Of a DNA stretch of 64,000 nucleotides, positions 27,348 to 36,086 are shown piece by piece; position 1 is the stretch's first letter; each line of letters opens with the position of its first letter. Source of the DNA: JAZDLX01 sp964538455 (lineage in GTDB: Bacteria; Electryoneota; Electryoneia; Electryoneales; Electryoneaceae). The stretch is from contig CAZIDZ010000006.1 in NCBI GenBank assembly GCA_964538455.1, positions 1 to 64,000 on the forward strand, read 5' to 3'. The position numbers were made by a program, and so were the translations under genes. The notes beneath the pieces were generated by a model, which saw only the letters and a program-made list of their open reading frames with translations, searched no databases and had not been told where the DNA came from.

Positions 27348-28727
27348 ATGAGCGAGACGACGGTTCCCAGCTACTCCTCCGAAGGGATCAGCCTGCTCGC
27401 CCGCAATCCCGCAGTGGCGCGTACCCTCGGTCGCAGTGCGGGCAAGACCGGCGAGCTGAAAAGCGCTGAACAGCGCGACGAGTATGAACGCGGACCCGAC
27501 ACGTGGCACGGGATTGACGATGAGGGGCACTACAGTCCGGCAAGCCCGGAGGATTGGCGCGGCATCGACAGCGCCAACGCGACGTCGCTCGTCAAGAAAA
27601 GCAAGCCGAAGGCGCTCGGCGACAAGTTCCGCGGGCCGGTCTTCTCGGTGACAGATATCCTCAAAGCGCCGCTGGAGAAGGGTGAGGCCGTGCACACCGA
27701 GACAAAAGCGGAGCAGGCGGTCAAGCAGAAATTGTGGACGCGTCCAAAGGATCGGCTCTATCTCGGCGATTCGCTCGTGTCGCAGTCGCTTTACGGCAAA
27801 TCGCAGCACGTTCGAGACCTGATAACAAACGATACGGAACTGAACCGGGCCTATACGGGCGATGTGTCCCACGCCACCGAGAACCTGCGGGGGGAGATCG
27901 CCGGTGCAGCGGCTGCCCAAGTGACCGCAGTGGACGCGACGAAACTGACGAACGAAAGCGAGTTGGGACGGTTGATCCTCGAGGACCGCGGTGGCCTGAC
28001 GGACGCATTGCAGTCGTCCGCCGCCCGCCGCGACCTGATTGGCGCAGACCCGGGGGCGGAATTACTACAAGCCGCCCGGGAGCGTGTGCTGAACGCCGTG
28101 GAGCCGCAGCTGAAAAACAGCGGCGACATCATCACCGAGGATGTACTGCGGAAATACCCGCTCGTGGCGCTCGACCTGCTTACGCGCCCGGGCCTGATCC
28201 GCTGGGTGGAGGAGAACCGTGACAACGCCCGTTCCCTGGTTCAGGACGCCGGGCGAATCACGGAACAGGTCCAGTCGGAGCTGCCGGACAGGGCGGAGGC
28301 GATCGTCGGCCAGAATATCCTCCCCTTCACCAGCGACTGGTTCGCGAGCAATCAGGGTGCCGCGGAGGTGGTCGTTTCGGATCAGGCGGTGGGGTATTCA
28401 TCCCCCTATGGGGAGTATCTGATTTCGCAAAAAGACGAGCTCGCGAGCACCGCGACCCAGCGGACGGAGGCGACACGCTACTGGCGGGAGCGCGGCGCGG
28501 CGGCAACGAACAACGCCCTGCCCGACCACCTGCTGGAAGGCAGCCCGAGCCTCTCTTTGCTGGCGTCGAAGGACACCACGGTGAGTTCGGGCCTGATGGC
28601 CGATTCCGCGAACATTACCGCGGGATATCCCGACGCGGCTGAAACGTCGGATTTGTTGACAGCATTGCAGGCGTACTCGATCGGTTTGGGCGAACGCATA
28701 TACGGTGTCTATGAGAGGGTCGCATGA
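27348..28727 (+). CDS. Unknown protein, head of a five-gene cluster
   Basis: This 459-residue soluble protein is not recognised. It has no signal peptide or membrane helix. The N-terminal third is Lys/Glu/Asp-rich and contains two WHGID/WRGID-like repeats (DTWHGIDDEGHYSP and EDWRGIDSAN). The middle is predicted mostly helical (LLQAARERVLNAVEPQL, then LVALDLLTRPGLIRWVEENRD). The C-terminus is SIGLGERIYGVYERVA. The ATG follows GGGGGGAGGGG. It overlaps the next gene by ATGA, and four more small genes follow with tight spacing up to hemW, so it is part of one transcript. Confidence 0.75.
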   Translation: MSETTVPSYSSEGISLLARNPAVARTLGRSAGKTGELKSAEQRDEYERGPDTWHGIDDEGHYSPASPEDWRGIDSANATSLVKKSKPKALGDKFRGPVFSVTDILKAPLEKGEAVHTETKAEQAVKQKLWTRPKDRLYLGDSLVSQSLYGKSQHVRDLITNDTELNRAYTGDVSHATENLRGEIAGAAAAQVTAVDATKLTNESELGRLILEDRGGLTDALQSSAARRDLIGADPGAELLQAARERVLNAVEPQLKNSGDIITEDVLRKYPLVALDLLTRPGLIRWVEENRDNARSLVQDAGRITEQVQSELPDRAEAIVGQNILPFTSDWFASNQGAAEVVVSDQAVGYSSPYGEYLISQKDELASTATQRTEATRYWRERGAAATNNALPDHLLEGSPSLSLLASKDTTVSSGLMADSANITAGYPDAAETSDLLTALQAYSIGLGERIYGVYERVA

Positions 28728-29098
28728 CCATCCCCATCACCGAGAGTTCATCCCTGGTGCCCCGTCGCCGGGAGGAGTGGGACCAGGACGACGCCGGGGG
28801 GGACGCAAACAGGGATGGGGACCGGGTGTTTGCAGGGTACGCGCCGCCCGGCGCAGAGTGGCAGGCAAGGGTTCGTCATCTGCCGGAAGACGGTGCAACG
28901 TCGCCTCTTTTGCCCGTGACGGTGGATCCGCAGCCCCGATCGAGCGGTGGAGTTCAGGTGATTCGGGACGAGGGGAACAAGCTGGTGCTGAGGATTGAAG
29001 CGGAAGTGACGGTCCTGGGGGAATTGCCCGGTCAGGGTGTCACCGTGGAGACGGTTACGGTGCTGCGCCGTCCGGACAAAGCCGGAGAGAAGCCATGA
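28724..29098 (+). CDS. Unknown small protein
   Basis: This 124-residue protein is not recognised. The first half is acidic and disordered (EEWDQDDAGGDANRDGD). The second half looks like beta strands (KLVLRIEAEVTVLGELPGQ, then TVETVTVLRR). It overlaps the genes on both sides by four bases, which couples its translation to both. No signal peptide or membrane helix is seen. Confidence 0.65.
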   Translation: MTIPITESSSLVPRRREEWDQDDAGGDANRDGDRVFAGYAPPGAEWQARVRHLPEDGATSPLLPVTVDPQPRSSGGVQVIRDEGNKLVLRIEAEVTVLGELPGQGVTVETVTVLRRPDKAGEKP

Positions 29099-29355
29099 GC
29101 GGCATCGATTCGCCCGCGCCGGCCGGCGATTGGATGAAGCTGGCGGAGGAGCGGCTCGACGATCAGGCGAATCGAGTGACCGTCGAGACCAAAGTCGCCT
29201 TTCAGCTTCAGGGGCTTCGCTGGCAGGCGACCAATCTGGGCGTCGGCGCCCGGGCCGTCGAGGCGTTTTTCAGAGATTCAGAGGACGAAAAAAACAACCG
29301 AGCGAACGAGTCCGACGCGCATCGTGTGGGACGTGTGCTGGACCGCTATCTGTGA
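29095..29355 (+). CDS. Unknown small protein
   Basis: This 86-residue protein is not recognised. It is hydrophilic and predicted helical at its centre (VETKVAFQLQGLRWQATNLG), with a charged C-terminal part ending GRVLDRYL. It overlaps the upstream gene by ATGA. Its last residues resemble the ends of the next two proteins (VDRYA, VNLYA). Confidence 0.65.
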   Translation: MSGIDSPAPAGDWMKLAEERLDDQANRVTVETKVAFQLQGLRWQATNLGVGARAVEAFFRDSEDEKNNRANESDAHRVGRVLDRYL

Positions 29356-29369
29356 GAAAGGAGGCTGCG

Positions 29370-29657
29370 ATGCCTGATCAAGTTGAAGCTGGCGGGCCGC
29401 TGCCCATCTACCCCTACTACAACTACCTGATCGCTCCCCGGGAGGAGACCCGGGCGATCCGTGAGGAGGAGCAGACGGCCGAGCGGGTCAAGGTCGAAGA
29501 GCAGACAATGCCGAATCCGAGGCCGGAATCCGTGGCGATGGACCAGGAGGCGGCGAGACGTCCGCAGCAGGTCGAGCCTACGGACCGTGGACAGGAGCAA
29601 CAGACTCGGCAGCAAACCGAAGAGGATCGCTCCCGGCATGTGGACCGCTACGCCTGA
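29370..29657 (+). CDS. Unknown small Glu/Gln/Arg-rich protein
   Basis: This 95-residue protein is not recognised. After a short hydrophobic, Tyr-rich N-terminus (PIYPYYNYLIAP) it is a highly charged, low-complexity helix or disordered tail rich in Glu, Gln and Arg, ending HVDRYA. The ATG is preceded by a consensus AAAGGAGG, stronger than those of its neighbours. Confidence 0.65.
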   Translation: MPDQVEAGGPLPIYPYYNYLIAPREETRAIREEEQTAERVKVEEQTMPNPRPESVAMDQEAARRPQQVEPTDRGQEQQTRQQTEEDRSRHVDRYA

Positions 29658-29699
29658 TCACCAGTGGGAAAACAACGAAGCAGCAGTGTGGAGGCTGAG

Positions 29700-29903
29700 A
29701 TGACACGCGAAGTGAACTTGGACAGAACGACCCGGATGATCAATCTTGTCCGCCGTGAGTTCAGTGAAAAAGACATCTGGGTGCACGACACGCCCGAAAA
29801 ATCACCGATTCACGCGAAATCGGTGAGCGAGACCAAGGGGCGCATGGAGCTCATCCAGTTGAGCAATGAATTGGGGGGACGTCTCGTTAACTTATACGCG
29901 TGA
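29700..29903 (+). CDS. Unknown small protein
   Basis: This 67-residue protein is not recognised. It is hydrophilic (RTTRMINLVRREFSEKDIWV) and ends LGGRLVNLYA. The ATG follows GGAGG at the proper distance. Its stop overlaps the GTG start of hemW (GTGA), so hemW is translated as the last gene of this cluster. Confidence 0.65.
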   Translation: MTREVNLDRTTRMINLVRREFSEKDIWVHDTPEKSPIHAKSVSETKGRMELIQLSNELGGRLVNLYA

Positions 29904-31063
29904 GCAGAGAAGATTCATTCGGCCTGTACGTGCATCTTCCGTTCTGTGCGCGGAAGTGCCCTTATTGCGCGTTCGCGTCCAGTGAAATTAAAAGCCCTCG
30001 TCAGGCGGAGGAAGTCCTTTCCGCCCTGAAACGGGAGGGCTTTGTTCGTGCACGGCAGAGCCCCTGGGCCGGCGTTCCGGTCCACAGCCTCTTTCTCGGC
30101 GGCGGCACGCCGAGCACACTGACCGGTGCCCAAATTGCAGACCTCACCTCAGCACTTCGAAACATCTATCCCTTTGCCGAAGACGCCGAGGTGACGATTG
30201 AAGTCAATCCCGGCACCGTCACGGCAGAAAAAATTCGTGGTTGGCACCAATCGGGAATCAACCGCATCAGCCTCGGCGTACAGTCCCTCGACCCCGCCAC
30301 CCTTCAGACCCTCGGACGGATTCATACGGCCGATCAAGCACGCCGGGCCTTCAAACAGATGCGCAACTCCGGCTTCGACCAGGTGAGCGTCGATCTGATG
30401 TACGGCGTAGCCGCGTCCGATGCCGTCGCGGGCTGGCGCGAAACCCTCGAGGAGGTCATTGCCTGGCGCCCGGATCATCTCTCCGCTTATTCCCTGATCG
30501 TCGAGGAGGACACGGAGTTTCACCGCTTGCAGGAGCGGGGGATCGACGTCAAATGCAGCGAGGAGGAGGAGCTGGCGCAGTACGAGGCGACACGGGATTT
30601 GCTTGAGAGGGCGGGGTACGAGCACTACGAGGTGTCCAATTGGGCGCTTCCGGGGCACGCCTGCCGCCACAACATCTCCTACTGGGATGGCGGCAGCTAC
30701 CTCGCGCTCGGCCCTTCCGGGCATTCCTACGACGCCACGCGCAAGCGGCGCTTCTGGAATTTCCGTGACACGCGGGAATGGCTCGACGCGGTTTCGCGCG
30801 AGGACATCGGGGAAGAGGGGGGAGAGCTCCTGACCCCTCAGCAGATTTTCGAGGAGCGTCTGATGCTCGGGCTGCGGATGGTGGCGGGGGTGAAGGAGGA
30901 GTCGCTGCAAGAGGCCGCAAAGCAGGCGCGCCTGGTGTGGCCGCCCGCGGCGCTCAACGGCCTGATCGACCGCCGCCTGATCGAACGACGGGACAGCATC
31001 CTGCGCTACACACGCTCCGGCATCCTCATCGCCGATGAGATCGAAGCGTTGCTAACGTCATAA
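29900..31063 (+). CDS. hemW: HemW-like radical SAM haem chaperone
   Basis: This 387-residue radical SAM protein has the HemW cluster motif YVHLPFCARKCPYCAF (Cys16, Cys20, Cys23), followed by SLFLGGGTPSTL, the Glu in VTIEVNPGT and GVQSLDPATLQTLGR. It belongs to the HemN-like family that lacks coproporphyrinogen oxidase activity and is thought to deliver haem. The GTG start overlaps the upstream stop and fits the conserved N-terminus. Its haem role could serve the cytochrome operon at 54730; that link is only an inference. Confidence 0.9.
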   Translation: MSREDSFGLYVHLPFCARKCPYCAFASSEIKSPRQAEEVLSALKREGFVRARQSPWAGVPVHSLFLGGGTPSTLTGAQIADLTSALRNIYPFAEDAEVTIEVNPGTVTAEKIRGWHQSGINRISLGVQSLDPATLQTLGRIHTADQARRAFKQMRNSGFDQVSVDLMYGVAASDAVAGWRETLEEVIAWRPDHLSAYSLIVEEDTEFHRLQERGIDVKCSEEEELAQYEATRDLLERAGYEHYEVSNWALPGHACRHNISYWDGGSYLALGPSGHSYDATRKRRFWNFRDTREWLDAVSREDIGEEGGELLTPQQIFEERLMLGLRMVAGVKEESLQEAAKQARLVWPPAALNGLIDRRLIERRDSILRYTRSGILIADEIEALLTS

Positions 31064-31070
31064 CCACTAA

Positions 31071-31193
31071 ACAGGATGTACAGGATAACGACCGCAGGAT
31101 ACGCAGGATAACAAAAACGACTGCCTGGTTCAACAAATGCATTCATCCTGTTCATCCTGCGTTTCTTATCCTGTCTATCCTGTATAATCTGTT
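31071..31193. repeat. CAGGAT repeat with inverted halves
   Basis: ACAGGATGTACAGGATAAC and CGCAGGATACGCAGGATAAC on the left are mirrored by TCATCCTGTTCATCCTGCG and TTATCCTGTCTATCCTGT on the right. The result is an imperfect palindrome built from seven or eight CAGGAT/ATCCTG units. It fills the space between two convergent genes. Repeats of this type are seen in several bacterial phyla. Confidence 0.75.
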
Positions 31194-31201
31194 CGAATCT
31201 T

Positions 31202-32329
31202 TCACGCCACCCGCTTGCGGAAGCGCGCGACCGCGGCGCCGAAGACGATTACCCCGATCACCGCGAGCGGCACCAGGTCCGGCATCGCGTCCATAGGCGT
31301 GATATCCTTGAGGAACACACCCCGGACGACCGAGAGGAAATAGCGCAGCGGATTCACCAGCGTCATCGCCCGCACCACCGGAGGCATATTTTCGATGGCG
31401 AAGAAGAATCCGCTGGTGAGGATGGCGAAGATCATGATGAACCAGACGGTGAACATCGACTGCTGTTGCGTCTGGGAGACGGTGGAGGCGAGTAGGCCCA
31501 CGCCGAGCGTGACCAGCAGGTAGAGCAGCGTCGCACCGGAAAGCAGGAACACCGATCCGGCGAAGGGGAGACGGAAATAGAGAATGCCGAACACGGTGAC
31601 CAGGCCGATGTCGAGGAACGAGATGATCGCGAAGGGTATGGTTTTCCCGGCGATTAGCTGGAGCGGCGTGATCGGGGTGACCAGCAGTTGTTCGAGGGTG
31701 CCGATCTCCTTCTCGCGCACGATGGCCATGCCCGAGAGCATTCCGGAGATGATGGTGACGATAAGCACGACGACGCCCGGGATCATGTAGTACCGGGTTT
31801 CCAGTTCCGGGTTGTAGATAAAGCGGCTCACCGGCTTCACCTCGAACACCGCGGCCGCCATTCGTGGATTGGCGTCGAGGCGCTGCCTGCGGATCGTTTC
31901 GTTCTGACGGCGCAGAATGGCGGAGGCGTACCCTGTGGCGAGACCCGCGAGGCTCGAATTGGTCCCGTTAACGTAAATCCCGACGACGGCGTTTTCCCCC
32001 TTGGCGATTTTGCGCCCGAAGTGTTCCGGGATCCAGAGGACCATGTCCGCGTCGTCGCGCACCATGATCTGCTCGATGTCGCCGGGAGTGGCGCTGACCT
32101 TCGCAGGGCGGAAGAGGTCCGAGGCGAAAAAGCTCGAAACCAGTTCTCGACTCGCGCGGGAATGGTCGAGATCGGCGACGGCGAGTTTGACATTCTTCAA
32201 ATCCGTGTTGAGCGCGTGCCCGAGCACAAGCGTCTGCATGATCGGTGCGATCAGGATCAGGCGGAGCATGAATTTGTTTCGCAGGATCTGGCGGAATTCC
32301 TTCTGGATCAGGTAGAGTATCGTGTGCAC
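31202..32329 (-). CDS. ABC-2 type permease (YbhR-like)
   Basis: This 375-residue inner-membrane protein has one N-terminal helix (about 20-40), a large periplasmic domain (about 45-175) and five C-terminal helices (about 178-370), the usual fold of drug-efflux ABC-2 permeases such as YbhR/YhhJ. The conserved VREKEIGTLEQLLVTPITPLQLIAGK lies after the first C-terminal helix. It is the last gene of a seven-gene efflux operon and starts 13 bp after its paralogue. Confidence 0.9.
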   Translation of the reverse strand: MHTILYLIQKEFRQILRNKFMLRLILIAPIMQTLVLGHALNTDLKNVKLAVADLDHSRASRELVSSFFASDLFRPAKVSATPGDIEQIMVRDDADMVLWIPEHFGRKIAKGENAVVGIYVNGTNSSLAGLATGYASAILRRQNETIRRQRLDANPRMAAAVFEVKPVSRFIYNPELETRYYMIPGVVVLIVTIISGMLSGMAIVREKEIGTLEQLLVTPITPLQLIAGKTIPFAIISFLDIGLVTVFGILYFRLPFAGSVFLLSGATLLYLLVTLGVGLLASTVSQTQQQSMFTVWFIMIFAILTSGFFFAIENMPPVVRAMTLVNPLRYFLSVVRGVFLKDITPMDAMPDLVPLAVIGVIVFGAAVARFRKRVA

Positions 32330-32342
32330 TGCTCCGTCCTCC

Positions 32343-33452
32343 TCAATCCAGGCGCGACTTGAACCGTTTCACCGCCAGTGTCATGAAGCCGGCCGCCATC
32401 AGCAGCATCACTCCACCCTCGAACGGGAACCAGGAGCGTCCCGCCAGCATGATCCCGCGGATCACCCGCAAGTAGTAGGTGGCGGGGACGAGGTGCGCGA
32501 TCCATTGCAGCACCCGCGGCATGCTCGCAATGCTGAAGACGAAACCGGAAAGAATCAGCGAGGGGAGCATCGTGATCAACAGCGCCATCAGCATCGCCAC
32601 CTGCTGTGTTTTCGAGATGGCGGAGATCAGCAGGCCGAAAGCGAGCGAAATGAACAGGTAGACCAGACTGTACCCTGCGAGCACCCACCACGAGCCTTCC
32701 ATCGGGACGTGAAACACCAACCGTCCGACAATCAGCACGAGGGCGGTGTCGATCGCGGCGATCAACATGTAGGGAACGACCTTGCCGACCATCACCTGAT
32801 AGGAGGCGATCGGCGCGGTGAGAATCTGCTCAAGGGTTCCCGTTTCCTTCTCGCGCGTTACGGCGATGCTGGTCAGCAGGGCGCAGATCATAATCATGAT
32901 AACCGCGGTGAGGCCGGGCACGACGAAACTGGGGCTGCGCAATTCGGGATTGAAGAAGATCCGTGTGCGAGCCTCGACCGGGATCTGCGCCCGGTCTCCG
33001 AACCGGCTTTGCAGCAGATCGCGGTTGATTTTCGCGATGACGGCGCTGAGGTAATTTTCGACCGCCTGGGCCGTCGCGGCGTCCGCGCCGTCGATGACGA
33101 TTTGAATGTCGGTGTCCATTCCCCGCGCGAGGTCACGCCCGTAGCCGTCAGGGATCACGAGGCCCGCGCGAAAATGCGAGCGGCGGAATCCCTTCTCGAT
33201 CTCCGCGCGGTTCCCGATGTACCCGGCGTTGACGATGAAGTTGCTCGACGTCATCCTTTCCACCAGGTCCCGGCTCGCGGGGGTGTGGTCATAGTCGAGC
33301 ACCGCGACCGGGAGGTTTCTCAGCTCCATGTCGATCGCGTAGCCGTACAGCAGCACCATCATCAGCGGCATCAGGATGGCCACGATCAGGCTTCTCGGAT
33401 CCCGGAGGATGTGCATCACCTCCTTGCGGGCGATGGCGAGCACCTGTCTCAT
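32343..33452 (-). CDS. ABC-2 type permease (YbhS-like)
   Basis: This 369-residue permease is a paralogue of its downstream neighbour: an N-terminal helix, a periplasmic domain and five C-terminal helices, with TREKETGTLEQILTAPIASYQVMVGK. The ATG at 33452 overlaps the stop of the ATPase (ATGA). The frame is open further upstream, but that part would lie inside the ATPase gene. The two permeases probably form a heterodimer driven by the two ATPases. Confidence 0.9.
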   Translation of the reverse strand: MRQVLAIARKEVMHILRDPRSLIVAILMPLMMVLLYGYAIDMELRNLPVAVLDYDHTPASRDLVERMTSSNFIVNAGYIGNRAEIEKGFRRSHFRAGLVIPDGYGRDLARGMDTDIQIVIDGADAATAQAVENYLSAVIAKINRDLLQSRFGDRAQIPVEARTRIFFNPELRSPSFVVPGLTAVIMIMICALLTSIAVTREKETGTLEQILTAPIASYQVMVGKVVPYMLIAAIDTALVLIVGRLVFHVPMEGSWWVLAGYSLVYLFISLAFGLLISAISKTQQVAMLMALLITMLPSLILSGFVFSIASMPRVLQWIAHLVPATYYLRVIRGIMLAGRSWFPFEGGVMLLMAAGFMTLAVKRFKSRLD

Positions 33453-34180
33453 CGGTTCACCAGGTTGACGAAGACGTCCTGCATGCTCGAGGCAGCCTGC
33501 GCGGCTTTCAATTTTTCCGGGGAGTCGAGCGCGGCGATGCGCCCGTCCACCATGATCGAAACGCGGCTGCAGTATTCCGCTTCGTCCATGTAGTGAGTCG
33601 TGACAAAAACGGTGGTTCCGGATTCGGCGAGGTCGTAGATCATTTCCCAGAAACGCCGACGGGCGATGGGGTCGACTCCGCTTGTCGGTTCGTCGAGGAA
33701 CAGCACGCCCGGATGATGCAGGGCGGCGCAGCCGAGCGCGAGGCGCTGCTTGTAGCCGAGCGGCAGGTCGGCGGTCAGCGAGCGGGCATAGTCGGCGAGG
33801 CCGAAACGTTCCAACATTTCCCCGCTGCGCTGCACAATCTGCTTGCGCGAAAGGCCGTAGATGCCGCCGTAGAACTCGAGGTTTTCGAGCACGAACAGGT
33901 CGTCGTAGAGGCTGAACTTCTGGCTCATGTAGCCGATCCGCAGTTTCACACGCTCCGGTTGGGTGAGAATCGGGATTCCATCCACCCACGCCTCGCCGCC
34001 ACTCGGGGCGAGCAGGCCGCAGAGCATCCGGATCGCGGTCGTCTTGCCGGCACCGTTCGCTCCGAGAAAACCGAAGATCTCGCCCTGGCGAACCTGGAAG
34101 GAAACCCGGTCCACGGCGGTGAAGTCCCCGAAACGACGGGTCAGCTCGCGCGCCTCCACCGCCCAGCCGTTGCCGTTCAT
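33449..34180 (-). CDS. ABC transporter ATPase, second of a pair (YbhF C-terminal half-like)
   Basis: This 243-residue ATPase has Walker A GANGAGKTT, the Q-loop in GYMSQKFSLYDDL, the signature variant LPLGYKQRLALGCA, Walker B VLFLDEPTSGVD and the switch His in VTTHYMDEAEYC. The LPLGYKQR signature is typical of the second nucleotide-binding domain of YbhF-like proteins. In Escherichia coli both domains are in one chain; here they are separate, overlapping genes. Confidence 0.92.
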   Translation of the reverse strand: MNGNGWAVEARELTRRFGDFTAVDRVSFQVRQGEIFGFLGANGAGKTTAIRMLCGLLAPSGGEAWVDGIPILTQPERVKLRIGYMSQKFSLYDDLFVLENLEFYGGIYGLSRKQIVQRSGEMLERFGLADYARSLTADLPLGYKQRLALGCAALHHPGVLFLDEPTSGVDPIARRRFWEMIYDLAESGTTVFVTTHYMDEAEYCSRVSIMVDGRIAALDSPEKLKAAQAASSMQDVFVNLVNR

Positions 34181-35112
34181 ACCGCCTCCTGTTCACGGGT
34201 CGAGAGCGCCACAAACACGTCTTCGATCGTCGGGTGGATTGGATGTCCATCCGCTTTCGCCTCGCGGACCAGGGCATTGATTTGCTTCGCGTCCTCCCTG
34301 GTGTCGTAAGCCACGTGAAGCCGGTCCCCGAAGCGGTGGATCTCGATGCCGGGATGCAGCCGGTTTCGCAGGGTCCGCTGGAGCAAGGCGGGATTCTTTC
34401 CAGTGATCTCCAGCAAGCGGCGTGGATAGGCGGAGATCACCTCCTGCGGCGTTCCCTGCCGGACGATTTTTCCCTCGTGCATCAGCGCGAGGTGGTCGCA
34501 GAGACTCGCTTCATCCATGTACGCGGTGCTGACCAGCAGCGTCAGACCGTCCGTCGCGAGGTTGCGTAGGATGTCCCAAAACTCCTTGCGGCTGACCGGA
34601 TCGACGCCGAACGTCGGTTCGTCGAGGATCAGCACGTCGGGTGTGTGGATCAGGGTGCAGATCAGCGCCAGTTTCTGTTTCATCCCGCCGGAGAGATCGT
34701 TCGCGCGCCGCTTGCGGAAATTCCCCAGGCGGCTGAAACGCATCAGTTCGGGTTCCCGCGCGGCGTACTCGCCGGGTGAAACGGCGTAGAGGTTTGCGAA
34801 GAAGCTGAGATTTTCCTGGACGGTGAGGTCGGGGTAGAGGCTGAAGCGTTGCGGCATGTAGCCGATTCGCTCGCGCACCCGCTGGTGCTGCGTGACCGGA
34901 TCGAAACCCATCACCTCGGTGCGTCCCCCGTCGGACAGCAGCAGTCCGCAGGCGATTCTCATCGTGGTTGTCTTTCCGGCGCCGTCGGGACCGATCATCC
35001 CCGTGATCGCGCCGCGCGGGGCGTCCAGGTCGATCCCGTCCACGGCGATCCGCTCCCCGTAGCGTTTGCGCAGTCCGGCGATATGGACTCCAACCGTTGC
35101 GTCCGCAGTCAT
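34177..35112 (-). CDS. ABC transporter ATPase, first of a pair (YbhF N-terminal half-like)
   Basis: This 311-residue ATPase has Walker A GPDGAGKTT, the Q-loop in GYMPQRFSLYPDL, the signature LSGGMKQKLALI, Walker B VLILDEPTFGVD and a switch region STAYMDEASLCD in which Ala-Tyr replaces the usual Thr-His. A C-terminal extension of about 80 residues follows. The GPDGAGKTT Walker A and missing switch His match the degenerate first half of YbhF-type ATPases. It overlaps the next ATPase by four bases. Confidence 0.92.
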   Translation of the reverse strand: MTADATVGVHIAGLRKRYGERIAVDGIDLDAPRGAITGMIGPDGAGKTTTMRIACGLLLSDGGRTEVMGFDPVTQHQRVRERIGYMPQRFSLYPDLTVQENLSFFANLYAVSPGEYAAREPELMRFSRLGNFRKRRANDLSGGMKQKLALICTLIHTPDVLILDEPTFGVDPVSRKEFWDILRNLATDGLTLLVSTAYMDEASLCDHLALMHEGKIVRQGTPQEVISAYPRRLLEITGKNPALLQRTLRNRLHPGIEIHRFGDRLHVAYDTREDAKQINALVREAKADGHPIHPTIEDVFVALSTREQEAV

Positions 35113-35139
35113 CGGACGGTCACCTCCCGTCCCGTGCGA

Positions 35140-36033
35140 TCACGGCAGCACCATTTCGGCGGGCATGCCGATCGAAAGGCGGCCGTCCGGATTGTCAATT
35201 TCCACTTTGACCGCGTACACCAATTGAGAGCGGGCTTTGCGGGTCTGGACGTTTTTCGGGGTGAACTCCGCTTCGCTGGAGATCCAGTTCACTCGCCCCG
35301 TCAGCCGTTCTCCGTCGAACGCATCCACGAGCACCGTGACCTCGCTGCCCAGCTTCACCCGGTCGACATCGTCGACGTCGAGGTAGACTCTTAACTCGAG
35401 GTGGCTCAGATCCGCGATCCGCAGCGCAGTGGCTCCGGCGCCCAGCACCTCGCCGGGCTCGACGGATCGGAGCAGAACGGTGCCGTCGAGGGGGGAGGTG
35501 ACGATCCCATCCTGGATTTGGCGGTCGAGCAGGGCGAGCGAGGCGAGTAGGCGGGTAGACTCCGAGTGCAGTGCCTCCACCTGTTTTTGCGCCGCTGCCA
35601 CCTGGGAGCCGGCGACGCTTTTTCGTGTACTCGTCTCGTCCACCTGTTGCTGGGTCGCGCTCCCCTGCTTGAACAGGTACGCGGTGCGCTGCGCCGTGAT
35701 CGAAGCGAGCTTCAGGTTCTGCTGAGCCTGCTTCAGGCCGTCTTTCGCCGCGCCGAGCTGATGGTCGAGGGTTTCCAGGGAGGCTTCGGACTGACGCCGC
35801 TGCAACCGCAGCAGGTCGGTGTCGAGCACGACGACGGTGTCGCCCTTTGCGACGTGATCGCCCTCGCGCACCCGCACCTCGAGGACCTTTCCGGCCCAGG
35901 TGCCCGCGAGATCCACCTCGGTGGCTTCGAGCGTCCCGGACGGGTTGGGTCCCTTCTTTCCCTTGCCGCATCCGGCGAGCAAACCCGCCGAAAGCACAAC
36001 CAGCAACATCGTTGTCGGAATTCGTCTTCTCAT
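35140..36033 (-). CDS. HlyD-family periplasmic adaptor lipoprotein
   Basis: This 297-residue membrane-fusion protein has a signal peptide with lipobox LLAGC (Cys21), a biotinyl-lipoyl-like barrel (GKVLEVRVREGDHVAKGD, later SPLDGTVLLRSVEPGEVL) and a long helical hairpin (about 70-155). It would link the ABC-2 permeases to the TolC-like channel. The ATG at 36033 is chosen because it has GAGGG upstream and places the lipobox correctly; the frame is open to a GTG at 36090 that would overlap the TolC-like gene. Confidence 0.9.
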   Translation of the reverse strand: MRRRIPTTMLLVVLSAGLLAGCGKGKKGPNPSGTLEATEVDLAGTWAGKVLEVRVREGDHVAKGDTVVVLDTDLLRLQRRQSEASLETLDHQLGAAKDGLKQAQQNLKLASITAQRTAYLFKQGSATQQQVDETSTRKSVAGSQVAAAQKQVEALHSESTRLLASLALLDRQIQDGIVTSPLDGTVLLRSVEPGEVLGAGATALRIADLSHLELRVYLDVDDVDRVKLGSEVTVLVDAFDGERLTGRVNWISSEAEFTPKNVQTRKARSQLVYAVKVEIDNPDGRLSIGMPAEMVLP

Positions 36034-36086
36034 CTTTGTACCCTCGCTAACTCCCCACGCGGGAGATTTCGTTGCTATCCGGATAT

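Noticed and set aside
32322..33593. 423-codon open frame antisense to the ABC-2 permease gene
   Set aside because: Composition rich in His, Arg, Asp and Gln is typical of antisense shadows; the minus-strand permease is well supported.
33453..34277. Long N-terminal extension of the YbhS-like permease frame
   Set aside because: It lies fully inside the ATPase gene in another frame and is Arg-rich; the ATG at 33452 gives the normal family start.
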